Part shown: piece by piece, positions 10,779 to 21,041 of the stretch
How the letters are laid out: each line of letters opens with the position of its first letter
Numbering within the stretch: position 1 is the first letter of the stretch
Source: Gammaproteobacteria bacterium
GTDB lineage: Bacteria > Pseudomonadota > Gammaproteobacteria > JAADGQ01
Assembly (NCBI GenBank): GCA_021648145.1
Contig: JAKITI010000004.1
Span: forward strand, 127,848-172,714
Length of the DNA: 44,867 nt
Reading direction: 5' to 3'
The notes under the pieces: model-generated
The model's database searches: none
Told to the model about the DNA's origin: nothing
Seen by the model: only the letters and a program-made list of their open reading frames with translations
Made by a program: the position numbers and the translations under genes

Positions 10779-12290
10779 CTACAAGGTTGCCTTGCGATCA
10801 ATGCGCCGGTAACCGATGGCTTCACTTAAATGGGACGTATTGATTGTTTCACTTTCATCAAGGTCCGCAATAGTTCGCGCGACCTTTAAAATACGGTGAT
10901 AGGATCGGGCGGATAGCTGGAGCTTCTCTATGGCATTTTTCAGTAGCTTTTTATTGTTGGCATCCAGCGGACAATATCGTTCTATCTCTTTGACACCCAA
11001 AGCATGATTGGCTTTGTTGCAACGTGTGAGTTGATATTGCCTGGCCTTTTCAACACGTTGTTTTACCGTTTCACTTGACTCAATGTCTTTGGTGGGGGCG
11101 TGCAGTACTTCATGAGGCACGTTGGGTACATCAATATGCATATCAATTCGATCCAGTAGTGGGCCAGAAATTTTGGCTCGATAGCGTTGAACTTGTATTG
11201 GACTGCAACTACAGCGTCCGCTGGACTCTCCAAGATAACCGCAAGGGCAAGGGTTCATCGCAGAGATGAGTTGAAAGCGTGCGGGATATTCTGCTTGGCG
11301 TGTAGCGCGTGATATTGTAATTCGGCCGGACTCCAGAGGCTCTCGCAACACTTCCAGTACATTGCGCTTAAACTCCGGCAGCTCATCAAGAAACATGACA
11401 CCATTGTGTGCCAGTGAAATCTCTCCAGGGCCAGCGGCGCTGCCGCCTCCGACTAATGCAACACCTGATGCAGTATGATGAGGTGAGCGAAAAGGACGTT
11501 TTTTCCAGTTTTTAAGTGAAAAGCCATGATGACTGATGGAGCAGATTGCGGCGGATTCTAATGCCTCTTCTTCAGTCATTGAGGGCAAAATTCCTGGTAA
11601 CCTTGTTGCCAGCATACTTTTTCCTGTGCCGGGAGGCCCAACCATAAGCAAACTGTGGCCCCCTGCGGCGGCGATTTCCAAAGCACGTTTAGCCTGGTGC
11701 TGTGCTCTAATATCGGACAAATCAGGGCCACTGTATTGTGGTTGTTGTATGGTTTTTGGCTGGTAAGCCGGTAGTGGGGATTGATTGTTCAAGTGAGCAC
11801 AAATATCAAGCAGATGGTTGGCGGCAAGTATATTAACGTCACTGACGAGCGATGCTTCATCGGCATTGTTTTGAGGAATGACTAACGTACGCTGTGCTTT
11901 TCGTGTTTGCAGCGTTGCGGGCAGTGCGCCACGTATACTGCGCAGCGCTCCTGTTAGAGCCAGTTCCCCGATAAATTCATACTGATCCAGTGAATTTTTT
12001 GGAATTTGATTGGATGCGGCAAGAATGCCGAGTGCGATGGGAAGGTCGAAGCGTCCACCTTCTTTGGGCAGATCAGCAGGAGCTAGATTGATTGTAATGC
12101 GTCTGGCAGGGAACTCAAAGTTTGAGTTGAGCAGTGCACCTCTGACTCGATCCTTGCTCTCTTTGACTGCGGTTTCAGGCAGACCCACAATAGAGAGGCT
12201 GGGTAAACCGTTAGAGAGGTGAACTTCAACGGTGACTAATGGTGCGCTCATGCCAGTTTGTGCCCGGCTGTAGATCACTGCGAGAGACAT
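10779..12290 (-). CDS. comM: ComM/YifB-family Mg-chelatase-like AAA+ ATPase
   Basis: ComM is a hexameric branch-migration helicase that helps natural transformation in competent gammaproteobacteria. The N-terminal Lon-S5-like domain shows VEVHLSNGLPSLSIVGLPET. The AAA core has Walker A VGPPGTGKSMLATRLPGIL, RSPHHTASGVALVGGGSAAG and the Walker B-like NGVMFLDELPEF. A CPCGYLGESSGRCSC cysteine cluster follows, and the C-terminus is typical (SARSYHRILKVARTIADL). Length 503 aa is normal. ubiK lies 49 bases upstream in the same direction, as in many relatives. Confidence 0.95.
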   Translation of the reverse strand: MSLAVIYSRAQTGMSAPLVTVEVHLSNGLPSLSIVGLPETAVKESKDRVRGALLNSNFEFPARRITINLAPADLPKEGGRFDLPIALGILAASNQIPKNSLDQYEFIGELALTGALRSIRGALPATLQTRKAQRTLVIPQNNADEASLVSDVNILAANHLLDICAHLNNQSPLPAYQPKTIQQPQYSGPDLSDIRAQHQAKRALEIAAAGGHSLLMVGPPGTGKSMLATRLPGILPSMTEEEALESAAICSISHHGFSLKNWKKRPFRSPHHTASGVALVGGGSAAGPGEISLAHNGVMFLDELPEFKRNVLEVLREPLESGRITISRATRQAEYPARFQLISAMNPCPCGYLGESSGRCSCSPIQVQRYRAKISGPLLDRIDMHIDVPNVPHEVLHAPTKDIESSETVKQRVEKARQYQLTRCNKANHALGVKEIERYCPLDANNKKLLKNAIEKLQLSARSYHRILKVARTIADLDESETINTSHLSEAIGYRRIDRKATL

Positions 12291-12339
12291 ATCCTATTCC
12301 TTGGTTATTTTAAGTTGGCAGCCTTGCCGTTTAATTTAT

Positions 12340-12579
12340 TTATTTTGTTTCCAGTTCTTTGACCTGTTTTTCTAATATCTCAAGCTTGGCACGAGTGCGT
12401 GCCAGTACTTCGCTCTGCACATCAAATTCTTCGCGACTGACGAGATTAAGCTTGGAAAAAGTGCTTTGTAAAATTGTACGAAAATTATGCTCTAAATCTT
12501 TTTGTATTGCACCGATGCCAGAAGGGGTGAGTTTTGAGAGGTTACGTGCCAGATCATCCAGTAATTTTGTATCAATCAT
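12340..12579 (-). CDS. ubiK: UbiK/YqiC-like accessory factor (BMFP family)
   Basis: A 79-residue protein of the BMFP (YqiC) family, an accessory factor of aerobic ubiquinone synthesis that trimerises through a C-terminal coiled coil. MIDTKLLDDLARNLSKLTPS at the start and the heptad-like VLARTRAKLEILEKQVKELE near the end are characteristic. Transcribed towards comM. The upstream 300 bases on this strand contain only the glnK promoter region of the opposite strand. Confidence 0.85.
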   Translation of the reverse strand: MIDTKLLDDLARNLSKLTPSGIGAIQKDLEHNFRTILQSTFSKLNLVSREEFDVQSEVLARTRAKLEILEKQVKELETK

Positions 12580-12795
12580 TTAGAGTTATGCCTATATTGC
12601 TTCCCAGATTATTGCGAGTGATGTTATCAGAATTTTAGGTGGCTGTCCGAGAGTGAGAGGTCTTGGTTGTGTGCAAGATAAAGAGGCACCAAAAAAGGGC
12701 GTGCGGCTATGTTGGCGCGCTATATTGGTGCGGGTTATTAGCCTTTGTGACTTGTATCATAGATATGATTGCATAAGAAACCAATAAGTTGTTTG

Positions 12796-12813
12796 TTGGC
12801 ACAATATATGCTT
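12796..12813 (+). promoter_or_regulatory. Sigma-54 (RpoN) -24/-12 promoter for glnK-amtB
   Basis: TTGGCACAATATATGCTT has the invariant GG (12798-12799) and GC (12810-12811) separated by exactly ten bases, and matches the sigma-54 consensus TTGGCAC-N5-TTGC except for one base in the -12 box. Transcription would begin near 12822, leaving a leader of about 77 bases before the glnK ATG at 12899. glnK-amtB operons are classic NtrC/sigma-54 targets under nitrogen limitation. I did not identify NtrC boxes upstream with certainty. Confidence 0.72.
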
Positions 12814-12860
12814 ATTTTTGTTTCTTGAAGGAGCATTAAGTTCTGGTGAAGGATTTAAAA

Positions 12861-12877
12861 TTGGCACGGATATGCTT
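12861..12877 (+). promoter_or_regulatory. Second sigma-54-like motif with shortened spacing
   Basis: TTGGCACGGATATGCTT closely copies the promoter 65 bases upstream, but GG and GC are only nine bases apart instead of ten, which normally weakens sigma-54 holoenzyme promoters strongly. A start from here would leave almost no leader before glnK. It may be a weak or decoy binding site; I consider functional use uncertain. Confidence 0.3.
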
Positions 12878-12898
12878 TGAAATATCGGGAGATAGTAA

Positions 12899-13237
<339 letters not shown>

Positions 13238-13256
13238 TTAAAGCGGGAGTTTCAAA

Positions 13257-14531
13257 GTGGAAAGTAATATTAATAATATTTTTGAATTGCAATATGCACT
13301 GGATACCTTTTATTTCCTGATATGTGGTGCACTTGTTATGTGGATGGCGGCTGGCTTTGCAATGCTGGAAGCGGGTTTGGTTCGTTCTAAAAATACAGCA
13401 GAGATATTGACAAAAAATGTCGCCCTTTTTGCTGTGGCCTGTACGATGTATTTGGTCTGTGGTTATCAGATTATGTATGGCGGTGGCTATTTCCTTTCAG
13501 GTATTAACGGGGGTGAAACACTGGTTGCTGATGCGTTAGCTTCTTCGGCTGAAAGTGGTTTCGGTGGGGATTCAGTTTACGCCAAGGCTTCTGACTTTTT
13601 CTTTCAGGTGGTTTTTGTCGCGACGGCGATGTCTATTGTTTCTGGCGCGGTTGCTGAGCGTATGAAATTATGGGCATTTATTTTCTTCGCAGTAGTGATG
13701 ACTGGTGTTATCTACCCACTAGAAGGCTCATGGACATGGGGCGGTGCTTCAGTTTTTGGTTTATACAGTCTTGGTGACTTAGGTTTCTCTGACTTTGCAG
13801 GTTCAGGCATTGTCCATATGGCGGGTGCAGCTGCGGCACTGGCGGGTGTTATTTTGCTGGGTGCACGTAAAGGTAAATATGCTAAAGATGGCACAGTGAA
13901 TGCAATTCCTGGAGCGAACTTGCCAATGGCAACATTAGGTATGTTCATTTTATGGATGGGCTGGTTTGGTTTTAACGGTGGCTCTGTGCTGAAGTTAGGT
14001 GATATCGCCAGTGCTAATTCAGTTGCTATGGTCTTTTTGAATACAAATGCATCTGCAGCAGGTGGCGTGATCGGTGCGATGATTGTTGCGCGTTTGATGT
14101 TCGGTAAAACGGATTTGACCATGATTCTTAACGGTGCGCTTGCAGGTTTGGTTGCAATCACAGCCGAGCCTTCAACCCCGACTGCGCTTCAGGCTATGAT
14201 GATTGGTGCTGCAGGTGGTGTGATTGTCGTCTTTGCAATTCTAGCTTTCGACAAGATTAAAATTGATGATCCAGTGGGTGCCATCTCGGTTCATGGTGTT
14301 GTAGGAATCTGGGGTTTACTGGTTGTGCCTTTGACTAATGACGGCGCAAGCTTTGTTGGACAAATTGTGGGTGGTTTGACTATCTTTATCTGGGTCTTCG
14401 GTGCGAGCTTTATTACATGGTTTATTATTAAAGCGATCATGGGCATTCGTGTCACTGAAGAAGAAGAGTACGATGGAGTGGATCAGAGTGAGTGTGGTAT
14501 GGAAGCTTACCCTGAGTTTACTAACAAGTAA
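13257..14531 (+). CDS. amtB: Ammonium transporter AmtB
   Basis: Trimeric inner-membrane ammonium channel, about eleven membrane segments over 424 aa. Conserved pieces are MWMAAGFAMLEAGLVRSKNT (with the Trp and Glu of the outer vestibule), the pore histidines in GSGIVHMAGAAAALAGVI and ISVHGVVGIWGLLVV, and NGALAGLVAITAEPSTPT. The GTG start at 13257 follows GGGAG. No cleavable signal peptide is evident at the annotated start. The gene is the second in a glnK-amtB operon and ends at a strong intrinsic terminator. Confidence 0.96.
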   Translation: MESNINNIFELQYALDTFYFLICGALVMWMAAGFAMLEAGLVRSKNTAEILTKNVALFAVACTMYLVCGYQIMYGGGYFLSGINGGETLVADALASSAESGFGGDSVYAKASDFFFQVVFVATAMSIVSGAVAERMKLWAFIFFAVVMTGVIYPLEGSWTWGGASVFGLYSLGDLGFSDFAGSGIVHMAGAAAALAGVILLGARKGKYAKDGTVNAIPGANLPMATLGMFILWMGWFGFNGGSVLKLGDIASANSVAMVFLNTNASAAGGVIGAMIVARLMFGKTDLTMILNGALAGLVAITAEPSTPTALQAMMIGAAGGVIVVFAILAFDKIKIDDPVGAISVHGVVGIWGLLVVPLTNDGASFVGQIVGGLTIFIWVFGASFITWFIIKAIMGIRVTEEEEYDGVDQSECGMEAYPEFTNK

Positions 14532-14564
14532 TCGTAACTGTTCTACTTGTTTTACAAGCAAGTG

Positions 14565-14599
14565 AAAAGGGGTTCCTTAATTGAGGAACCCCTTTTTTT
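14565..14599 (+). terminator. Intrinsic terminator after amtB (bidirectional in form)
   Basis: A 13-base-pair perfect stem (AAAAGGGGTTCCT / AGGAACCCCTTTT, 14565-14577 and 14584-14596) with a six-base loop is followed by a T run. The A run on the 5' side means the hairpin can also end lpxH transcripts coming from the opposite strand. Confidence 0.9.
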
Positions 14600-14601
14600 A
14601 T

Positions 14602-15333
14602 TTAGGCTTCACTCCAGACCTTGAGTTGACAGCCTTGCTGGTCGCAACGTAAAAAACTACCTTGTGTAGGCCAATCTCCTAATACAATTCGGCATGACTC
14701 TTGTTGTTCAGTTTGATTCTTATGAATGGCGGGGCGATGTGTATGGCCATGAATGAGTTGTGTTGTATGATGTTGAGCCATTATTTTTGTTACCGTGGCA
14801 TCGTTTACATCCATAATTTTTTCAGGTTTTTTAGATGATTGAGTGCGACTTTCACTGCGGTAATGGTTGGCAATTGAGGTGCGCTCATCGATTGATTTAT
14901 CAAGAAAGTCTTGTTGCCACTGTGGGTGGCGCACTATATTTCTAAATTGCAGGTACTCTTTATCATCACTGCATAATGTATCGCCGTGCATTAATAGAGT
15001 GGGCGTACCATAAAGATCAATGAGCGTTGGATCATTGATCAGTTGGCAGCCTGTTTCTGTTTCAAAATAATGCCCCATCAAAAAATCACGATTACCGTGC
15101 ATGACATAGAGTCGCGTACCTTGCTCGGCAAGTTGATGCAGGGCGGTGAGCACAATTTGGTGTTCGGGTGCCACAGCATCATCACCTAGCCAGTACTCAA
15201 ACAGATCACCTAAAATGTAGAGTGATTCGCAATGAGGTGCTTCATATCGCAAAAAGCTTAAGAACAGCTTTGTAATTTGCGGTTGATCAGCACTTAAGTG
15301 AAGGTCGGATATAAACAGAGTATGAGGCATCAT
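14602..15333 (-). CDS. lpxH: UDP-2,3-diacylglucosamine hydrolase LpxH
   Basis: Calcineurin-like phosphoesterase of lipid A synthesis that forms lipid X and UMP at the membrane surface. Metal-binding motifs run in order: FISDLHLS, ILGDLFEYWLGDD, MHGNRDFLMG, LMHGDTLC and IHGHTHRPA. Length 243 aa is normal. ATG codons at 15333 and 15330 both fit. The gene is 8 bases downstream of the cyclophilin gene in the same direction, a common pairing in gammaproteobacteria. Confidence 0.94.
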   Translation of the reverse strand: MMPHTLFISDLHLSADQPQITKLFLSFLRYEAPHCESLYILGDLFEYWLGDDAVAPEHQIVLTALHQLAEQGTRLYVMHGNRDFLMGHYFETETGCQLINDPTLIDLYGTPTLLMHGDTLCSDDKEYLQFRNIVRHPQWQQDFLDKSIDERTSIANHYRSESRTQSSKKPEKIMDVNDATVTKIMAQHHTTQLIHGHTHRPAIHKNQTEQQESCRIVLGDWPTQGSFLRCDQQGCQLKVWSEA

Positions 15334-15341
15334 AAATATAC

Positions 15342-15956
15342 TTATTGAATGATTTCTACTTTCTCAATAATGATATCTGAAGAGGGCACATCGCTGTATA
15401 TTTTATAACTTGTGGTGCGGGTGTTTTCAATTGCTTTTACAATTTCCATACCTTCTGTCACCTTGCCAAAAACAGTGTAGCCCCAACCAGAGCTGGTTTT
15501 GCTGGTATGGTCTAATGGTTCTTCATTGTTACCAACGTTAATAAAAAATTGTGCTGTGGCGCTGTGAGGGTCCCCTGTTCGAGCCATGGCAATGGTTCCA
15601 ATTTGGTTTTTCAGGCCATTATTGGCTTCATTTGTAATCGCAGGGTGAGTCTCTTTTTTGTTCATACCCACTTCAAATCCTCCCCCTTGAATCATAAAGC
15701 CAGGAATGACCCGGTGAAAAATTGTGCCGTTATAAAAGCCTTGCTCAGCATAACGAAGAAAATTTTTCACAGTTTTTGGAGCCTTAGCCTGGTTAAGCTC
15801 TAGAGTAATGGAGCCTTTATTAGTGAACATTTTTACTTTAATTATGGGTGAATTTTTGGATTTTATGTCTTTAGTTTCTGATTGTTCTGCACTGACAGTC
15901 AATGTAAAAGATAAAGAAAGTAACAAGATAAGAGTTAAGCGAGACAGAAATTGCAT
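15342..15956 (-). CDS. Periplasmic cyclophilin-type peptidyl-prolyl cis-trans isomerase
   Basis: The 204-residue protein begins with a clear Sec signal (MQFLSRLTLILLLSLSFTLT, cleavage near VSA-EQ), then a cyclophilin domain with FHRVIPGFMIQGGGF, GTIAMARTGDPHSATAQFFI and GYTVFGKVTEGMEIV, covering the Arg and Phe/Gln active-site residues. It should act as a periplasmic PpiA-like folding factor. The pair with lpxH resembles the ppiB-lpxH arrangement of other gammaproteobacteria, but the copy here is exported. Confidence 0.92.
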   Translation of the reverse strand: MQFLSRLTLILLLSLSFTLTVSAEQSETKDIKSKNSPIIKVKMFTNKGSITLELNQAKAPKTVKNFLRYAEQGFYNGTIFHRVIPGFMIQGGGFEVGMNKKETHPAITNEANNGLKNQIGTIAMARTGDPHSATAQFFINVGNNEEPLDHTSKTSSGWGYTVFGKVTEGMEIVKAIENTRTTSYKIYSDVPSSDIIIEKVEIIQ

Positions 15957-16182
15957 TTTTATTTTCCTTTAGTTAGATCTGGAATCTTGGATGATAAAGG
16001 TTTTAGTTCTATCTCGGAAGTCGGTTTTAAAGTTCTTCAGATTTAAAAAAGTGGATACCGGTAAAGCTACAAACTATCAGCTCTTGATAGGCAGCACCAA
16101 ATTCAGCAGCTTGCGCTTCTATATTGCAACCTCCGTATATTTTGTGTGATATCATATGCGCAAAATAATAAAGCCATTTTAA

Positions 16183-17481
<1,299 letters not shown>

Positions 17482-17518
17482 TTCATAATAGTGGTTCGGA
17501 TCGGGAAATTTTTTCAGT

Positions 17519-18274
17519 ATGAAAATTTTAATTAGTAATGATGATGGCTATCTGGCACCAGGCATCCGCTGCTTGGCTGAATTCTTGTCGGAGTTGGGTG
17601 AAATCACAGTCGTTGCACCTGATCGAGATCGCAGTGCTGCAAGTAACTCACTGACGTTAGTGAATCCACTTCGTGCCAATAAAGCGGATAATGGCTTTAT
17701 TTTTGTGGATGGCACACCGACTGATTGTGTTCACTTGGCAATTACCGGGCTGTTCAGTGAAGAGCCGGATATGGTCGTGGCTGGCATTAATGCGGGCGCT
17801 AATCTGGGGGATGATGTTATCTATTCTGGAACCGTGGCTGCAGCAATGGAAGGGCGCTTTATGGGCTTTCCTGCACTGGCATTTTCATTGGTGAGCAGCA
17901 ATCCAACACATTATGAAACGGCTGGAAAGGCAGCTCAAATTTTAGTCAGTCGTTTAGCTAAAAGTTCGTTGCCTGCAGATACAATATTGAATGTTAATGT
18001 GCCTGATGTTCCCTGGTCTGAAATTGCGGGTTTTCAATCAACGCGTTTGGGTCACCGTCATAAATCAGAAGCGGTTGTTAAAATGGAAGACCCTCGTGGC
18101 CGAACGATCTATTGGGTGGGGCCGGCAGGGGCTGAGCAGGATGCTGGGCCAGGCACCGATTTTCATGCAGTGAAAAACAGTTATATTTCAGTGACACCGA
18201 TTCAAGTTGATTTGACCCGTTATAGTGCTTTGCAGCAGACAGCAGACTGGTTGTCTGATATTCAAATATCATGA
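17519..18274 (+). CDS. surE: 5'/3'-nucleotidase SurE
   Basis: Stationary-phase survival nucleotidase. Metal-binding residues are in [20 protein letters not shown] and [38 protein letters not shown] is the other hallmark. Length 251 aa is normal. It overlaps the frame open into pcm by four bases (ATGA at 18271), the usual surE-pcm arrangement. Confidence 0.96.
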   Translation: MKILISNDDGYLAPGIRCLAEFLSELGEITVVAPDRDRSAASNSLTLVNPLRANKADNGFIFVDGTPTDCVHLAITGLFSEEPDMVVAGINAGANLGDDVIYSGTVAAAMEGRFMGFPALAFSLVSSNPTHYETAGKAAQILVSRLAKSSLPADTILNVNVPDVPWSEIAGFQSTRLGHRHKSEAVVKMEDPRGRTIYWVGPAGAEQDAGPGTDFHAVKNSYISVTPIQVDLTRYSALQQTADWLSDIQIS

Positions 18275-18297
18275 GGCAGCGCCATGAGGGGATAGGG

Positions 18298-18930
18298 ATG
18301 ACCTCTCGGCGTACTCGTCTCAGATTAATAGATCACCTGAGAGAAGCCGGCATTAAAAATGAAGTGGTCTTAGCTGTGATGCTTGAGATACCGCGGCATA
18401 TATTTATGGGTGAAGCACTGGCAAGCCGTGCTTATGAAAATACGGCATTACCGATCGGTTATGGCCAAACAATTTCCCAGCCCTATATTGTCGCACGTAT
18501 GACGGAAGCGCTTTTATCTGGTGGGGCGCTGGGTAATGTGTTGGAAATTGGTACAGGGTCAGGATATCAAGCAGCAATATTGGCTCGATTGGTAAAAACC
18601 GTTTACACAGTGGAGCGTATTTCCGCACTATTTTATGAAGCAAGCAAGCGCTTTAAAGAACTCGGGCTGGATAATATCAAAATTCAAAACAGTGATGGTT
18701 ATGATGGCTGGCAAGCACACGCTCCATTTGATGGGATTATCGCAACAGCTGCGCCATTTGAAGTGCCGAGCATGCTTTTAGATCAATTGGCTGATGGTGG
18801 GCGCTTAGTTATTCCTATTGGTGATCACTCTCGTCAAGTTTTAAAATTAATTACTCGCCAGGGAGATCAATTCAAGGAAGAGTCGCTTGAAATGGTGAGT
18901 TTTGTACCAATGGTGCCTGGAGGGCGTTAG
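18298..18930 (+). CDS. pcm: Protein-L-isoaspartate O-methyltransferase
   Basis: Repairs isomerised aspartyl residues with S-adenosylmethionine. Seen are PIGYGQTISQPYIVARMTEA and the SAM-binding motif VLEIGTGSGYQAAILARLV, then DGIIATAAPFEVPSMLLDQL and a final FVPMVPGGR. I chose the ATG at 18298 (MTSRRTRLRLIDHLREAG) because that is the family start and a GAGGGG lies just upstream; the frame begins at the ATG 18271 overlapping the surE stop, so a nine-residue extension is possible. Confidence 0.95.
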   Translation: MTSRRTRLRLIDHLREAGIKNEVVLAVMLEIPRHIFMGEALASRAYENTALPIGYGQTISQPYIVARMTEALLSGGALGNVLEIGTGSGYQAAILARLVKTVYTVERISALFYEASKRFKELGLDNIKIQNSDGYDGWQAHAPFDGIIATAAPFEVPSMLLDQLADGGRLVIPIGDHSRQVLKLITRQGDQFKEESLEMVSFVPMVPGGR

Positions 18931-19508
18931 TGCGCATTTTTTCTTATTTTTACGATAAATCTTTAAAGTGGGCGGAGCATCGTCATGCCCCCTATTATTT
19001 GGGAGGGCTCAGCTTTGCTGAATCCTCTTTTTTTCCAATTCCACCCGATGTCATGCTGGCACCCATGGCTTTGGCGCGCCGTAACAGAGCCTGGTTTTAT
19101 GCGCTACTGACAACCGTTGCATCTGTTTTAGGTGGGATTTTTGGCTATGTTCTTGGCTTTTATGGGATGGAAGCGATTGAGCCAATTTTACAAAATCACG
19201 GTTACTGGGATAAATATTTAACCGCTCAGGACTGGTTTGCAGAGTGGGGGTTTTTGGCGATTCTTATTGCTGGGTTTTCTCCAGTTCCCTATAAAGTTTT
19301 TACCATCTCTGCAGGTGCGGCTGCGATGAGTTTTTTACCCTTTGTGATTGCATCACTCATTGGTCGTGGGGCTCGCTTCTTCTTAGTGGCTGGGCTTATT
19401 TGGTGGGGCGGAGAACGTATGGAAAAAACGATACGCTCAAACGTTGATCGTATTGGCTGGTTTCTGGTTGCTGTCATTGTTGTTGCCTACTTTCTTCTCA
19501 GAGGTTAA
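18930..19508 (+). CDS. yqaA: YqaA-family (VTT/SNARE-associated, DedA-like) inner-membrane protein
   Basis: A 192-residue multi-pass membrane protein of the VTT group. Typical motifs are LSFAESSFFPIPPDVMLAPM, the GGIFGYVLGFYGMEA helix and ILIAGFSPVPYKVFTISAGA, matching the glycine/proline re-entrant loop motif of DedA proteins, which are thought to move polyprenyl or phospholipid carriers. The GTG start shares one base with the pcm stop. surE-pcm-yqaA-nlpD-rpoS is the usual order; here the accessory block at 19.5-21.0 kb follows instead. Confidence 0.88.
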   Translation: MRIFSYFYDKSLKWAEHRHAPYYLGGLSFAESSFFPIPPDVMLAPMALARRNRAWFYALLTTVASVLGGIFGYVLGFYGMEAIEPILQNHGYWDKYLTAQDWFAEWGFLAILIAGFSPVPYKVFTISAGAAAMSFLPFVIASLIGRGARFFLVAGLIWWGGERMEKTIRSNVDRIGWFLVAVIVVAYFLLRG

Positions 19509-19615
19509 ATATATACACAACACTCATAAAATAGCTCAGGAATTCTAAATTGAAGGCGAACCTTCAGGAAAACTGACCAACCCTTATGAAATAGATATTC
19601 ACAGGGACAGGAAAA

Positions 19616-19819
19616 ATGATAATGAACAGTAGTAATGGGAAAGATGATCCTGATATTGAGAAGGTTAAAGAAAAACTTACAGGAATAAGCGAAAATGATT
19701 TAATCGGTTATGCACTTATGACTTGAATTCAGGATAAAATATTAAGGGATGCAAAGAAAATTGAGTCTGGCTTTGAATCTTTAGAGCATGCAAAGAGAGC
19801 GAAGGCCAACAAAAATTAA
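19616..19819 (+). pseudogene. Small hypothetical gene broken by an in-frame TGA
   Basis: The frame from ATG 19616 (or 19622) runs to TGA 19724-19726 and reopens at once in the same frame to TAA 19817-19819, giving about 36 plus 30 residues. The halves (MNSSNGKDDPDIEKVKEKLT... and IQDKILRDAKKIESGFESLE) have the same charged helical composition, and a single TGG-to-TGA change would explain the stop. The ATG is preceded by GGGACAGGAAAA. I do not recognise the product. With the flanking bases this accounts for the otherwise gene-free 19509-19921 stretch, which also holds a small hairpin (GAAGG-CGAA-CCTTC near 19552). Confidence 0.5.
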
Positions 19820-19921
19820 GAAATATAGAGTATGAATTATGAAAATCTAACAAAATACCACTTCGCGTGGCCATTGAGGCATGTCTAGGCTCATAATTGA
19901 GTTAATAAGAAGGAGATAGTA

Positions 19922-20566
19922 GTGTTATTTATAGATGAAAATGGATGGGTTGATAATCCAAAAATAAATAAAGAGCACCGTCCTGCCATAGAGCATTCGT
20001 CTATCGTCGCAATTAATGCTGTGGTATTGCACCGTACAAATACTGGGACTGCAACCTCAGTTTTAAATGCGTGGGAAACACAAAAAGAAGGCACACACTT
20101 CTTAATATCAGAGAGAGGTGAAATTTTTCAAACTGCAAGTCTAAAAAAGCAGTGTTGGCATGTTGGCAAGCTTTATTCTAAATGTAGAACTGTGTCATCT
20201 TGTAGCAAAGAAGATGCCAAAACAATAGAAGATATACTTCATAAAAAGAATACAAATTGGGGCAAAAAATTTAGGTTGGTTACAAGGCACGAACTAAAAA
20301 AAGATTATCCAATTAGATTCCCTCATAACCATGACTCATTTGGGATTGAGATTGTTGGTGTTTATTCGAAAGATAAGAGTGCTTATCCGGCACCTAATGA
20401 ACTTCAGCTCGATCCGCTTTTTTGGTTACTTGACGAAATCATTTCAATCCACAGTCTTTCCATCAAGGATATTTATGCGCATGGAGAAATTGCACATAAG
20501 GATAGAAAAAAAACCGAAGGCGCAGCTGCACTGAAAGCTTACGCAATACACAAACAGGAAAAATAG
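19922..20566 (+). CDS. N-acetylmuramoyl-L-alanine amidase-like protein (Amidase_2/PGRP fold), no signal peptide
   Basis: The 214-residue protein has an Amidase_2-type domain over about 30-200. Probable zinc ligands are H37 (AVVLHRTNTG) and H187 (IYAHGEIAHKDRKKTEG), with acidic E199 in the place of the usual third ligand or neighbour; GTHFLISERGEIFQTASL and SFGIEIVG are the fold's core strands. It would cut the bond between muramic acid and the stem peptide. There is no signal peptide, so it is either delivered by a secretion system, is a phage-like endolysin, or acts on recycled fragments. A strong AGGAG (19911-19915) precedes the GTG. The next gene starts 2 bases later and encodes an exported protein, as in effector-immunity pairs. 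Confidence 0.75.
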   Translation: MLFIDENGWVDNPKINKEHRPAIEHSSIVAINAVVLHRTNTGTATSVLNAWETQKEGTHFLISERGEIFQTASLKKQCWHVGKLYSKCRTVSSCSKEDAKTIEDILHKKNTNWGKKFRLVTRHELKKDYPIRFPHNHDSFGIEIVGVYSKDKSAYPAPNELQLDPLFWLLDEIISIHSLSIKDIYAHGEIAHKDRKKTEGAAALKAYAIHKQEK

Positions 20567-20567
20567 A

Positions 20568-20978
20568 ATGAAGTCACGTTTGTTATTTATTACTATACTA
20601 ATTTTTAATATATCATGTACTTCTCATACTATAGCAAATAAAAACTATAATGAATTTCAGTTTTCTAAAATAAAGTCAGATTATCTCCTGACTGATTCTA
20701 ATAACTATGGATGCAAAAAAATTGATAACTCTGTGATTATGCATGTTTTGAAAACAGGGACAGTAGTTACTGATAGAGAAGTCCATGACCACTTTTCTAC
20801 AACAGGGTGCAGTATTAGAGGCTCCATGGTTTTAGATGGTGCCGAAACTGATTTCACCTTTGATTATGGCGGTATTATCTATTTTTCAAGTGGAATGATA
20901 CTAGGTTGTAGCAAGGAATGTTGTGGTGGAAGTTATCTTTATTGTTCATGGGATGGACAGAATTTAAAAGGGTTGTAA
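20568..20978 (+). CDS. Small exported Cys-rich protein, candidate immunity protein
   Basis: I do not recognise the 136-residue family. It starts with a hydrophobic signal (MKSRLLFITILIFNISCTSH) in which NISC could be a weak lipobox. The mature part has several Cys (NYGCKK, TTGCSIRG, LGCSKECCGGSYLYCSWDG), consistent with disulfides in the periplasm. It is tightly coupled to the amidase gene (1 intervening base after its stop). Periplasmic immunity proteins against peptidoglycan amidase effectors have this size, location and gene order; that role is inference only. Confidence 0.6.
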   Translation: MKSRLLFITILIFNISCTSHTIANKNYNEFQFSKIKSDYLLTDSNNYGCKKIDNSVIMHVLKTGTVVTDREVHDHFSTTGCSIRGSMVLDGAETDFTFDYGGIIYFSSGMILGCSKECCGGSYLYCSWDGQNLKGL

Positions 20979-21041
20979 TGGCCTGACGACTAGCTCCATG
21001 AAACACAAAAAAATGCTACTTCGGGCGCCTCCCCACTGAGC

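Noticed and set aside
19834-19905. attC-like (integron) site before the amidase gene: AATTATGA...TCATAATT with an ATCTAAC
   Set aside because: The partner core site GTTRRRY is missing, no integrase is in view and no similar site follows the next gene.
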